The translations under genes were made by a program, and so were the position numbers. From NCBI RefSeq assembly GCF_001625365.1, contig NZ_LJJF01000002.1, positions 186,001 through 250,000 on the forward strand: 64,000 bases of DNA. The letters are read 5' to 3'. The notes under the pieces are model-generated. The model was not told where the DNA came from. It made no database searches and worked only from the letters and a program-made list of their open reading frames with translations. Positions 1 through 8,227 of the stretch are shown here, piece by piece. Position 1 is the first letter of the stretch; the number at the start of each line of letters is the position of its first letter. Origin of the DNA: Streptomyces sp. MJM8645 (GTDB lineage Bacteria; Actinomycetota; Actinomycetes; Streptomycetales; Streptomycetaceae).

Positions 1-362
1 CCGGAGAACTGGGCCTGGCCGTCACCGACTCGATGGCCGCCCGCGGCCTGTTGGAGTGGGGAGCCGATCCGTCGCTCACCGCCGAAGGGGCGGCCTGGCT
101 CCACGACCTGGGCATCGCACTGCCCGACGCCTCCCGCAGACCGCTGGTACGCACCTGCCTGGACTGGACCGAACGACGCCCGCACCTGGGCGGGGCCGTC
201 GGCGCCGCCATCTGCGGGCACGCCCTGGCCTCCGGGTGGCTGACCCGGATCGGAACCACCCGTGCCCTCGCCCTCACGGACCTGGGCAGACACGAACTGC
301 GCGACCACCTCGGACAGCCTGCGACCACCGAGCTGCCGCCCTGGGACCGCGAGGCGGATTAG
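1..362 (+). CDS. ArsR-like winged-helix regulator, C-terminal part (start lies left of the window)
   Basis: The frame is already open at the first complete codon (base 3) and continues to the TAG at 360-362, so only about 119 C-terminal residues are visible. The LDWTERRPHLGG core, followed by a GWL..I..TRALALTDLGR segment, resembles the C-terminal region of the short ArsR-type repressors common in Streptomyces, in which the winged helix lies in the missing N-terminal part. No ligand-binding motif can be judged from this piece. An in-frame ATG at 33 exists but is unlikely to be the true start, because the coding signal continues upstream of it. Family assignment is by pattern only. Confidence 0.7.
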   Translation, partial: GELGLAVTDSMAARGLLEWGADPSLTAEGAAWLHDLGIALPDASRRPLVRTCLDWTERRPHLGGAVGAAICGHALASGWLTRIGTTRALALTDLGRHELRDHLGQPATTELPPWDREAD

Positions 363-589
363 CGGCCTTGGGATGAACGGTCCCGGTGCTGGTGGGACCG
401 TGACGGTGGAAGGGCCGCACGGGTTGGGTGAGTTGTGACGCCTGCTCTCCGACCGCTCCGCACGACGCCCGGCCCGCCGCCGCCGCCGGACAAGCGCCGA
501 ACTCGTCCTCGCCCGCGACGCCGTTTGCTGCTCACCCACCGGTCGAACCGCCAACAGCCACGCCCCGACCCCGACTTCACCCAAGGCCG

Positions 590-1571
590 TTACTGCATGA
601 CTTCCCGGCACGGGTGCTCGAAGGAGAGCGGGCAGTAGTAGAGCTGCATGTGTAGCTCCGCCCGATCTGGATGCCGATGTCGCCGTCCGCGTCGCGGTCC
701 TCGACCGGGTCCCAGCCGCTGCCGTCCAGAACGCCGGAAGCGATCGTCAGCAACGGCACCATGGCGGATTCGCAAGCGGTGCACCGGATCACCGACGGAT
801 CGCGGAAGCTCCACGGCCCCCAACCGCCGACCTTCCAGCCAGGGCGACCGACAGCTCGTACTGGTAGTAGGCCCGGAACTCCTCGGCGTACCGGTACCTC
901 GGATCGGTGCCGGTGAACTCCCGCTCGCACCAGTCCTCGATCCGGTCCGCGAGGTCGGCCTCCAGCTCCAGCAGCGCCGGGTACTCCGTCACCACCTCCG
1001 GGTGCAGCACGCACGGCTCGGGCACGTAGTTGCCGTAATTCTCCACGTCAGCCGGCAGCGGCGGATCGGTCAGCAGCACGTCGACCTGCGTGGAAGAGCC
1101 CCACACCACCCTGGCCGTCGGCATCCAGGACGGATCGTGGTTCAGCGGACACCACAGCACCTGCAGCATGTCCGCGCCCTCAGGGCACGGCAGCGAGGGG
1201 ATGTCGCGCGCGTAGAGCTGGGCCACCGGCAGCAGGGCGTTCGGCTTCCGGCTCCATGGATGTCCCGCGGACGTCGCGTCCAGGGCCGCCTCCTCCCGGT
1301 CGTCGGGATGGGTCTCATAGAGCTCCCGGCGCCGCCGGATGTCCGCCAGCGACACCGGCAGATCGCCCTCGTCCTCCTCCGGGTGCGGGCCCTCGCACAC
1401 CGGCCACGGCTCACTGACCGGCCACAGCAACGGGCCCCCGACCGAACTGTCGTGGACGGTCGGCTCGCCCAACCGTGGGTGCAGGCGCGCCGTCTGCCGC
1501 GCCAACGGCACCAGTTCCGGGAAGGCCGCGGCGATATCCACTCGGCGCGGCGGTGTGACACGGACCATCAA
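590..1571 (-). pseudogene. Conserved hypothetical protein, coding frame broken twice
   Basis: Three overlapping reading frames together read as one protein of about 325 residues. Frame one runs from ATG 1571 to about 845, ending near YQYELSVA. Frame two carries the W-rich segment GWKVGGWGPWSFRDP and CTACESAMVPLLTIAS (about 845-665). Frame three supplies the tail MQLYYCPLSFEHPCREVMQ to TAA 590. Each junction needs one extra base: one C in the run near 842 and one base near 665. Each single frame stops making sense at its junction. The product resembles DUF1963-like cytoplasmic proteins seen in Streptomyces, but I do not know its role. This is either a decaying gene or two indel errors in the assembly. 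Confidence 0.65.
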
Positions 1572-1952
1572 GGCATCTCTTTCGGACGGCGGACAGGCAT
1601 ACGGACCTTAGCCGCCGCCACCGACAGAACAGCCGGTCGAGAACGATGCCGGGCAGAGTACTTGACGGTCCTTCCAAAGGGCCGGGATTGCGCTCGGATG
1701 CCGAGCCCGTTGGAGTACCGGGACAGGGGCCCGTGCTGCTCCGCGCCAGTTCGCGGACGGCGCATCCGTCGCGACGACCACTACCGACACGCGCGCGCCG
1801 GGCCCACGCCCGCCTGGACACGCGAGAAGCGCCCCTCTCCGCCACAAGAGAACGACAGGTGCGCCGGCTCCTGACGGCATTCGGACGAGAACCCACAGCA
1901 GCGCCTCCCGCGCGCAGGCGGGCGGGTGCTCCCCTGCGGTTGCGACGCAGGC
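1572..1952. other. Intergenic region, nothing recognised
   Basis: About 380 bases upstream of the frameshifted gene and downstream of the acetyltransferase gene. Short open frames on both strands lack protein-like composition. I see no convincing promoter, hairpin or repeat. Confidence 0.5.
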
Positions 1953-2492
1953 TCAATCGGACGGCGCGGCCGGGGAGCGCATGCCGAGCCACTGCTCGGC
2001 GCCCCAGGCCTCGAACCGCTCCACCTCGGTGAACCCCAGCTTCGCCGCCAGACGCATCGAGCCGACGTTGGCGCTCTGGGTGGTGAGCACCACCGGCTCG
2101 CCGGGAAGCGCGCCGGCGAGCCAGTCGAGTGCCGCCGCGCAGGCCTCGGCGGCGTACCCGAGTCCCCACGCCCGCGGCAGGAACAGGTAGCCGAGATCGA
2201 CCTTCCCCGCGGCGGCCAGACGGCGGTGCCCCGTCGCCCTCCTGAGCAGGATCTGGCCGATCATCGATCCGTCGAGCTCGACGACGAAACTCCCGGGCCA
2301 CCGCTCGGGCGCCCCGGGCATCTCGCGCTCGAGCTCGTCACGCGGCCGGGGGCCACCGAGGTAGGCGTGCACCTCCGGCGAGGCGAGCAGCTCGATGAAC
2401 GCCGCACGGTCCCGGACCTCGGACTCACGGAGCACGAGCCTCCCGGTCCTGACCGGCTCAGGCGGCCAAACCACAGCTCCCAGATCTTCCAT
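1953..2492 (-). CDS. GNAT-family N-acetyltransferase (RimJ/RimL type)
   Basis: The 179-residue product has the full order of a RimJ/RimL-type GNAT fold. An RLVLRESEVRDRAAFIELL start is followed by the VHAYLGGPRP segment, a central beta strand GSFVVELDGSMIGQI, the acetyl-CoA region DLGYLFLPRAWGLGYAAEA (R/Q-x-x-G-x-G/A-like loop) and the LTTQSANVGSMRLAAKLGF motif. This family transfers acetyl groups to protein N-termini, amino-sugar antibiotics or small amines; the substrate cannot be predicted here. Length matches the family. It stands alone, with no operon partner within 300 bases on the same strand, and should be cytoplasmic. Confidence 0.9.
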   Translation of the reverse strand: MEDLGAVVWPPEPVRTGRLVLRESEVRDRAAFIELLASPEVHAYLGGPRPRDELEREMPGAPERWPGSFVVELDGSMIGQILLRRATGHRRLAAAGKVDLGYLFLPRAWGLGYAAEACAAALDWLAGALPGEPVVLTTQSANVGSMRLAAKLGFTEVERFEAWGAEQWLGMRSPAAPSD

Positions 2493-2820
2493 TCGCGCAC
2501 GCTAACAGGTGGTCAACCCAACCGGCCCAGCACCCCGGGACACAGCGCGCCAGGGCGGCGGGCACCGCCGGAACAGCTGGTGGCAGGCCTGCGAGTTCCT
2601 CGCCAGCGACCTCACCGAGTAGTCCCTCAGCATCGACAACCCCTTCGACGATGGATTTGAGCAACCGACGACACCTTCCATCCCTCTCCACCACGGTGGA
2701 AGAGACCTCTCCACCCGGGGCACACAACAGGCCAACACTGCATCGCCCCTGACTCGGTGAAGGAACGCTGTCACACGCGTGACGAGCAGCCCCCGCCGTC
2801 ATTGAGGAGAGAGGCTTCAG
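2493..2820. other. Intergenic region, nothing recognised
   Basis: About 330 bases between the divergent acetyltransferase and small membrane protein genes. Frames on either strand look non-coding. The only clear signal is the ribosome-binding site GAGGAGAG about 10 bases before the GTG at 2821. Confidence 0.5.
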
Positions 2821-3165
2821 GTGGACAAACGCAACCGGACCCTGCCCCTGGCCGGGACCGCCGGTGTCATCTCACCGGTCCTCCTGCTCCACAACCACAC
2901 CCCTTGGTGGGCGATCCTGCTCCTTGCCGCACCTGCCGGGGCCTGGACCGTACTCAACGCCGTCTTCCCCCAGGCCTCACACGACCGGCTGGAATGGTGG
3001 CGCGACCGCCGTCGCCACCAGCGCCTGCGAACAGCCCAACGGGCCTGCGCCCTCGGAAACCCGGCGCCGAACGGAGCAGCAGCCGGACTGGCTTCGTCTC
3101 ACAAGCCCCCTGCGGTGACGGCACCGACATGCGGGACAGGAAATCTTCCTGTCCCGGAGCCCTGA
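2821..3165 (+). CDS. Small membrane protein, possibly truncated by an in-frame stop
   Basis: GTG start with a strong GAGGAGAG ribosome-binding site. The 114-residue product has two hydrophobic stretches (about residues 9-24 and 29-50, the latter WWAILLLAAPAGAWTVLNAV), then a basic segment WWRDRRRHQRLR and a low-complexity tail. It is probably an inner-membrane protein with a cytoplasmic C-terminus; its function is unknown. After the TGA at 3163-3165 the same frame stays open to a TGA at 3457-3459 and reads as a Thr/Glu/Pro/Asp-rich tail. That suggests either a nonsense mutation or a stop that is sometimes read through. No partner gene is adjacent. Confidence 0.55.
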   Translation: MDKRNRTLPLAGTAGVISPVLLLHNHTPWWAILLLAAPAGAWTVLNAVFPQASHDRLEWWRDRRRHQRLRTAQRACALGNPAPNGAAAGLASSHKPPAVTAPTCGTGNLPVPEP

Positions 3166-3540
3166 ACGGGGTTACCCGGACGGGAACACACCGAAGAATT
3201 TCCGGTCCCGACGGAACCGAAGGAGTCAACAGGAACGGCGGGCCTCACGGAATCCGACAACACCGAACCCGCCGACGCTGTGCTCCCCCACGCCATCGAC
3301 ACGGACACGATCCACACCGGCCCCGGTCCGGACCGGAGCGCGGAGACAGGGAAGCCAGTGAGTGCGCACACGGCGAGGTGGCGTCGGTGCCGTCATCAGA
3401 CCCAGCTTCGGCCTACGGCCTTCGCTCTCCTCAGCTGCGTACATTTGAACGCCCCCTGACCTGTGCCAGGGAACCTGGACCGCGTGTCACCGAAGGTGGG
3501 CCGACGGCGGTTTGCGCCAGTAATGACGGACCACCGCAGA
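3166..3540. other. Region with in-frame continuation of the upstream ORF
   Basis: No independent gene has a start codon here. In the frame of the preceding small membrane protein, bases 3166-3330 encode an acidic, Thr/Pro-rich sequence (for example EEFPVPTEPKESTGTAG) typical of a flexible tail. After about 3360 the frame turns Arg/Cys-rich and looks non-coding. Confidence 0.4.
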
Positions 3541-3966
3541 TCAGTTGTTCTGTCGTAGGAGTGAGAGTCGCCGTTGGGCCTCGTCGCGAACCCCTGAATC
3601 TGCGTCCGACGTCAGCGTCTTGAGTTGCCGGATGAGCTCGGTCATGCCGTTGCCGGTCATCCAGCGCGGGTCACAGTCAAGCTCTGCGCTGAGCTGGTCA
3701 GCGGTTCCCTGGTTGGTCGCGTTGGCTAGGGCGGCGAGCACGGCGCGTAGACCCGGTAGGTCCTCACGTGCCAACAAGGCCACGGCTGTCTCCGAGGTCA
3801 CTCCGGTGTCTTGAACATCGAGCAAAAGGCGGTGGAGGACTTCGGCGACGTCCTCGATATGAGGTACTACCGCCAGCCGACGCCCTGCAGCGGCCCCGAC
3901 GCTCCATGAGGGAGAGTCCGCGGCAACGAGCGAATCAATCGGCTCTCGGTCCTGGAAACCTTTCAT
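3541..3966 (-). CDS. Hypothetical 141-aa helical protein, second gene of a pair
   Basis: The ATG at 3966 overlaps the stop of the upstream gene as ATGA, which indicates translational coupling. The product is soluble and largely helical: leucine-rich segments such as EDVAEVLHRLLLDVQDTGVTSETAVALLAREDLPGLRAVLAALA recur, and the tail is LRQNN. There is no signal peptide or membrane segment. HEAT-like or immunity-type helical proteins often look like this, but no catalytic motif is visible and I do not recognise the family. The same frame is open upstream to 4395, but that part is the shadow of the first gene. Confidence 0.65.
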   Translation of the reverse strand: MKGFQDREPIDSLVAADSPSWSVGAAAGRRLAVVPHIEDVAEVLHRLLLDVQDTGVTSETAVALLAREDLPGLRAVLAALANATNQGTADQLSAELDCDPRWMTGNGMTELIRQLKTLTSDADSGVRDEAQRRLSLLRQNN

Positions 3967-4274
3967 GCCACCAGCGTGCCAGGAGACGTCTCGACTGCGC
4001 AGGACTCTTCCTCGACCAAGCCGCAGGTGAAGGGGAACGCCTCCAAGAACTCCCGCCGACTGGGCTCGGGCTCCACTTCGGCCAGACTCCTGAGCACCAC
4101 CAGGAACCGGTCGAGCTGTTCGGACGGCAGGCCCTTGAGCACCGAGGCCACGCTCTCCAGCATCCTCACCGCGGAGTCGGGATCCACTTCGTCGTCGTCG
4201 CAGCTGTCGAGGAACCAGACGCTGTCGACAACCATCCCGGCAAGGACAGGTACCAGCGGGTCTATGTCTGCCAT
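3963..4274 (-). CDS. Hypothetical 103-aa acidic protein, first gene of a pair
   Basis: Begins at ATG 4274 and ends in the ATGA overlap with the next gene. The protein is acidic, with a FLDSCDDDEVDPDS patch near residues 22-35 followed by helices (AVRMLESVASVLKGLPSEQLDRFLVVLRSLAEVEPEPSR) and a short Cys-containing tail. Small acidic proteins encoded with a helical partner are often immunity or chaperone-like pairs, but no toxin gene is adjacent, so this is only a possibility. No clear ribosome-binding site precedes the start. Confidence 0.65.
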   Translation of the reverse strand: MADIDPLVPVLAGMVVDSVWFLDSCDDDEVDPDSAVRMLESVASVLKGLPSEQLDRFLVVLRSLAEVEPEPSRREFLEAFPFTCGLVEEESCAVETSPGTLVA

Positions 4275-4443
4275 GGGGAGAACCTAGCTCAGACTGGGCC
4301 GCGTCGGGGTCGACGACGTCAGCAGCAGATCTCCGAACACCCGGAGAACACACCGACGTGGTGGAACCGGGGAGCGTATTATCCGAGCCCTTCACCTTCG
4401 TTGTCGATCAGGCCGGGCCGAGGCCCTGCGCCGCGGTGAGCAC

Positions 4444-4758
4444 GTGGTGTGTGCCGGTGGAGACATGGTCCTGGGCGCCGGTGAGGCCGGTTTCCGAGAG
4501 GGGTCCGGGCGGTGGCTGGTCGACGAGGTCGGCAACCAGTCGACCGACTACTGCCCGGACGTCAGCTCGTGGCCGGCCGTCGCCGGCGCCCTGGACCAGG
4601 CCGGGGTCGTTCGCCCGTCCGGCTTCACGCACGAGGTGCTGTTCCGCCGCTGCCCGTCCTGCCGGCAGCTCAACATCGTGCGCGAGGAGGACTCCGTCTG
4701 CGTCTTCTGCGACGAGGCCCTACCGAAGGGGTGGAACGCCGACCGGCCCGGACTCTAG
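4444..4758 (+). CDS. Small zinc-ribbon-like protein
   Basis: The 104-residue product has a central RWLVDEVGNQSTDYCPDVSSW segment and a C-terminal pair of CxxC knuckles (CPSC at about residues 70-73 and CVFC at about 86-89), the pattern of a zinc ribbon. It is probably a cytoplasmic metal-binding protein of unknown role. The start is uncertain: GTG 4444 is used, but the frame stays open a little further upstream with coding-like composition (AEALRRGEHVV) and no obvious ribosome-binding site. It stands alone between two minus-strand units. Confidence 0.6.
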   Translation: MVCAGGDMVLGAGEAGFREGSGRWLVDEVGNQSTDYCPDVSSWPAVAGALDQAGVVRPSGFTHEVLFRRCPSCRQLNIVREEDSVCVFCDEALPKGWNADRPGL

Positions 4759-4821
4759 ACGAAGCGGCGCCTGAACGCGGTGCGGGACGGGGGCGCGAGG
4801 GCCGGGGGTGGCGAGGTGTCG

Positions 4822-7062
4822 TCAGTCGTCTTCCTGGTCGGGCGCGGGCTCGGTGAGTCCCTTGCGGCAGTGGCCGTGGCCGGGGTGCTTGTGGCAGTAG
4901 GAGTCCTTCTTCTCTCCCACGGTGATGGTGGCCTTGGCGGGTTCGCTGACGATCGGGTTCCCGTGCGGGTCGGTGGCCGCCGCGAACGCCACGTTGGTGA
5001 TGTCGCAGCCCTTCTCGCCGCCGCCGCGGTTGTGGGCCGTCTTGCAGGCTTCGATGTCGGCCAGGGTGATCGTGTAGGTGCCGTGGCAGGTGGTGCCGGC
5101 CCCGGGTGTCAGCGTGGTCGCGGCGCAGCTGACGTCGGCGATGCGGTCGTCGTCGACCAGCACGCCGTGCAGGTCGGTGCTGCCGGTGTTGGTGACCGTG
5201 TAGGAGTACTCCACCGTGTCTCCGACGGCGAAGGGGCCGCGCGAGAGGACCCGCTTCTTCAGGGTGAGGTGCGGCGCCCCGATCGGCAGCGTCAGCTGGG
5301 TTTGCGGGGACGTGACCGGCTGTCCGTTCGCCGTACCGGTGGCGGTGGCGGTGTTGGTGACGGAGCCGGCCGTGGCGTCGTTCTCGGTGATCGTGTACGT
5401 GCCGTGGCAGGTGGTGCGGTCGCCCGGGCTTTCCGCCGGGGCGAGCGTGGTCGAGGGGCAGGTGATGTCGGTGACGTGGTCGTCGGTCACGTGGAGGCCG
5501 GTCAGCTCGGTGCCCCCGGTGTTCTGGACGGTGTAGCGGAAGGTGACCGTCTGCCCGACCGTGTAGGGGCCGGGCGTCTGCGCCTGCTTCTCGATGGCGA
5601 GGCCGGGCGGCCGTTCGATCGGCACGCTCTGCGAGGACGGCGGCGAGGAGACCGGCTGGCCGCCCGAGGTGCCGGTCGCGGTGGCCGTGTTGTCGATGGA
5701 ACCGTGGGTCACGTCGGCGGTGGTGACGGTGTAGGTGGCGGTGCAGGTGACCGTATGGCCGCTCGCGAGCGTCGTCGTGGGACACGAGACCGGGCCGACC
5801 TTCGGGTCGTTGACGGCGAGGCCGGTGATGTCCGTGGCACCGGAGTTGGTGACCACGAAGTCGTACGGCACCCGTGTCCCGGCCACCAGGTCACCGGGCA
5901 GCGGCTGCCGGACCTGCTTGACGAGGTTCAACTGCGGCAGCGGCTGGTTGCTGCTCACCACCACGTTGCGGATGAGGTGCACGTCGGTGAACAGGCCGGT
6001 GGAGGCCGCGAACCCGAACTTGTAGGTGGCGGGCACCGGTTGCGGGGCGGGCGTGCTGAGCACCTGGTGGGAGCCGGTGCCGTCGTTGAAGTCGACCGAC
6101 ACGGTGAGCACCGGGGCGGGCGTCGGGGTGAGCTCGACATGGACCCGGCGGCGCGAGGGTTCGAGCGCGGTCTCGGCCTGGGCGGGGGTGGCCCCCGGGG
6201 GCAGCGCGGTGAGCGGCCCTTGCAGGGTGCCCGGGAGCGTCGACGGCCAGGGTGCGGTGGTGCTGAAGTTGCTGGTGGTGGCGGTCAGGAAGCAGTAGCC
6301 CTCGATCCCGTCGCCCGGGCCGCGCACTGTGACCATGTTGGCCCCGGGACCGGGGACGCGGAACGCCGTCCCCGCGGGCGAGCGGGTGGGGCAGCCGTTG
6401 CCGCGGTGCTCCCAGTCGCCGAAGTAGTTCCCGAGGACATCGAGCCCCACGCCCAGGTAGCCGCGGTCGACACCGGGCAGGAAGGTGGCGGTGGGGTCGT
6501 CGTCTGGAAGCTTCTGCGCGTACCCGAGGCTGCCGCCGAAGGCGCCGGGGTGGGCCAGCGCACCGTCGCCGTTCACCAGGAAGAACGAGATGCCGTCAGC
6601 GGGGTTGGCCGGGGTCGTGCTCCCGTACTGCCACTGGTCGAAGGTGACATCGAGGCCCTGGTTGGCGGGCAGCGCGTTGTTGTAGAGGACCGCGCCGGCC
6701 TGGTCGTTGGACGCGTCCGTCAGCCGCAGATAGCCGTGCGGCGCGCCGTCGGGGGGCGGCACCGGGCCCACGCCGCCCGGGCAGCCGCCCAGCGGATGGT
6801 CCCCGGGGCCGGGCGCGGCGGCAGCCGGCGCGCCGGTGAGACAGGCCGACCCCACGCCGGTGAACTCCGGGGCGGTGGCCTGGGTGAACGTCTCGCTGAC
6901 CAGGGGCGAGCCGCCGGCCCGAGGCTGCGCCTGGGTGCCGGTGTCCAGGCACAGGGGCATTGCGGCGCCGACCATCAGGGCCAGGGCCCCTGCGGCGAGC
7001 CGGGCCGTCCGGACGCGCCGCGGGCGCTGCCCAGGAGGCGCTGAGTGCTGTTCATGTGTCAT
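4822..7062 (-). CDS. Secreted L-type lectin / DUF11-repeat protein
   Basis: 746 residues from ATG 7062; the in-frame GTG 7083 lies inside the upstream palindrome and is less likely to be the start. A signal peptide (basic PRRVRTAR, then LAAGALALMVGAAM) is followed by an L-type (legume-like) lectin domain at about residues 45-330. Its markers are a GYLRLTDASNDQAGAVLYN strand, FDQWQYGS..PADGISFFL, and GVGLDVLGNYFG with Asp/Asn residues suited to calcium and sugar binding. From about residue 355 come three repeats of 110-120 residues of the DUF11/DUF7507 type, each with VTNSG/TxLTGLHVTDD and CPTTTLxxGxxxTCxxTYTIT. The end is His/Lys-rich without LPXTG. It is probably an exported adhesin or sheath-like protein. 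Confidence 0.85.
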   Translation of the reverse strand: MTHEQHSAPPGQRPRRVRTARLAAGALALMVGAAMPLCLDTGTQAQPRAGGSPLVSETFTQATAPEFTGVGSACLTGAPAAAAPGPGDHPLGGCPGGVGPVPPPDGAPHGYLRLTDASNDQAGAVLYNNALPANQGLDVTFDQWQYGSTTPANPADGISFFLVNGDGALAHPGAFGGSLGYAQKLPDDDPTATFLPGVDRGYLGVGLDVLGNYFGDWEHRGNGCPTRSPAGTAFRVPGPGANMVTVRGPGDGIEGYCFLTATTSNFSTTAPWPSTLPGTLQGPLTALPPGATPAQAETALEPSRRRVHVELTPTPAPVLTVSVDFNDGTGSHQVLSTPAPQPVPATYKFGFAASTGLFTDVHLIRNVVVSSNQPLPQLNLVKQVRQPLPGDLVAGTRVPYDFVVTNSGATDITGLAVNDPKVGPVSCPTTTLASGHTVTCTATYTVTTADVTHGSIDNTATATGTSGGQPVSSPPSSQSVPIERPPGLAIEKQAQTPGPYTVGQTVTFRYTVQNTGGTELTGLHVTDDHVTDITCPSTTLAPAESPGDRTTCHGTYTITENDATAGSVTNTATATGTANGQPVTSPQTQLTLPIGAPHLTLKKRVLSRGPFAVGDTVEYSYTVTNTGSTDLHGVLVDDDRIADVSCAATTLTPGAGTTCHGTYTITLADIEACKTAHNRGGGEKGCDITNVAFAAATDPHGNPIVSEPAKATITVGEKKDSYCHKHPGHGHCRKGLTEPAPDQEDD

Positions 7063-7078
7063 GTACCCACATATAGCA

Positions 7079-7093
7079 GTCACTCTGAGTATT
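7079..7093 (-). promoter_or_regulatory. BldD-like pseudo-palindrome upstream of the lectin/DUF11 gene
   Basis: The bases gTCACTCtGAGTAtt match the published BldD box nTnACnCWGnGTnAn at eight of nine fixed positions. The site ends 17 bases before ATG 7062. A related site lies at the same relative position before the secreted-protein gene at 32935. BldD is a developmental repressor in Streptomyces; binding here is inferred. Confidence 0.4.
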
Positions 7094-7111
7094 CATAGTG
7101 AAGACAGGCTG

Positions 7112-7714
7112 TTATGAAATTGCCCTTCGGTGACTCCGCTGATTTGCCGCGGGGGCGCTCCCGCGGGCGACAGGGCCCGATCCGGCCGCACGGGAACTTG
7201 AAGCATCAGCGGTGCATTCCTCACTGCCATGAGGAGACCCGGGCCAGGACGGAGACATCCCAGGCTTCGAGAGTGTCCTCGAACTGGTGGTCTCGGCGGG
7301 CGCTTTGGTGGTGTGCACGATCCGGTCGCAGACTCGGCATACGGCGGAACCGCTCTGCTGCCACCAGCGGCAGGTGGAGCGGACGGCGCACGGGGGAAGC
7401 GGAGCGTCCGGGTCGTCCGCGCCCACCTCGTACGCGGCATGGGCCACCGCGTCGCCGAGCGAGCAGCGGGACCCTTCCCACTGGCCGCAGGCCGCTTCGA
7501 CGCAGGGCCCGGCGAAGCGGAACCGTGCCTCGGGCGGGCGCAGACCGGGGGCGGAGGCCCGGGCCGTGAACTCGGCGTCCACCGTCAGCGGCGGGCGCAG
7601 TGCGGCGACGGTGCCGTCCTGCCGGACGATGCCGAGCAGCAGGTGGCCCGGGGCGCACAGGCTGCTCGGGCAGGTCGCCCCGGCTCGGGCCGGGCCGGCC
7701 TCGGTCTCGGTCAC
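7112..7714 (-). CDS. Cys-rich, probably metal- or Fe-S-binding protein
   Basis: 200 residues from GTG 7714, which follows the stop of the upstream small gene directly. After an N-terminal CPSSLC, the middle carries two clusters: C-x4-C-x7-C (GPCVEAACGQW...C) and C-x5-C-x10-C-x2-C (CAVRSTCRWW...CRVC). Ten cysteines in ordered pairs suggest an iron-sulfur or zinc protein. No known enzyme motif is seen. It is co-transcribed with the 75-aa gene and faces away from the catalase-LodA operon, so a shared redox role is possible. The last 40 residues after VHTT lose protein-like composition; a frame change near 7285 would give an alternative end. Confidence 0.6.
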   Translation of the reverse strand: MTETEAGPARAGATCPSSLCAPGHLLLGIVRQDGTVAALRPPLTVDAEFTARASAPGLRPPEARFRFAGPCVEAACGQWEGSRCSLGDAVAHAAYEVGADDPDAPLPPCAVRSTCRWWQQSGSAVCRVCDRIVHTTKAPAETTSSRTLSKPGMSPSWPGSPHGSEECTADASSSRAAGSGPVARGSAPAANQRSHRRAIS

Positions 7715-7716
7715 TA

Positions 7717-7944
7717 CTACTCCTGCTCCATCTGCAACCCGATCGGCCCCGGCCGCTTCAGCAGCGCGTCCACCGCGTCGCCGGCAGAACCGGCCCCGCC
7801 GAGCGGCACCTCGCGCAGCGGCGGCGCGAGGTCGAGCTCGGCGACCTGGTCGAGGATGAGCCTTCGCACCGTGTCCCCGATCCGCTGCAGCACGTCCCCC
7901 TCCAGGTCGCCCTGGACGGTGACACTGAATCCTCTTCTGGTCAT
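7717..7944 (-). CDS. Hypothetical 75-aa protein, first gene of the divergent small operon
   Basis: ATG 7944 is preceded by an excellent AGGAAAGGAAGG ribosome-binding site, which fixes the start; the longer in-frame extension is rejected. The protein opens MTRRGFSVTVQGDLEGDVLQRIGDTVRR and has a Leu/Pro/Gly-rich second half. It has no signal peptide, membrane segment or Cys. I do not recognise it. Its stop is followed almost immediately by the GTG of the Cys-rich gene, so the two form an operon. The 283-base gap to the catalase-LodA gene should hold both divergent promoters. Confidence 0.65.
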   Translation of the reverse strand: MTRRGFSVTVQGDLEGDVLQRIGDTVRRLILDQVAELDLAPPLREVPLGGAGSAGDAVDALLKRPGPIGLQMEQE

Positions 7945-8227
7945 GGACCTTCCTTTCCTCGGGGCAGTCGGCCGGGCCGACCGGGCCACTGACGGCACCG
8001 GTCACCGAAGACGCTGCCACGGGGACCCCGGGGCGGGCGAGCGCTGCTGGCCGGTTGGAGTGAGGCGGCGCGCAGCGGGCCCGCCGCGTGGTCGTTTCGG
8101 GCGTACGTCGGCGCGCAGCCCCTCGAAGGTCTGTGCACGATTGACCGGGGTCCGGAAGCCGCGCGACGTCGACCGAGGTGCTCCACCGGCCTGGACCCCT
8201 CCACCAGCGCACCGACGGGAGCACAAC

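Noticed and set aside
4780..7044. 754-aa open frame on the plus strand opposite the lectin/DUF11 gene
   Set aside because: Low-complexity Gly/Val/Arg translation with no motifs; the opposite strand has a signal peptide and repeat domains.
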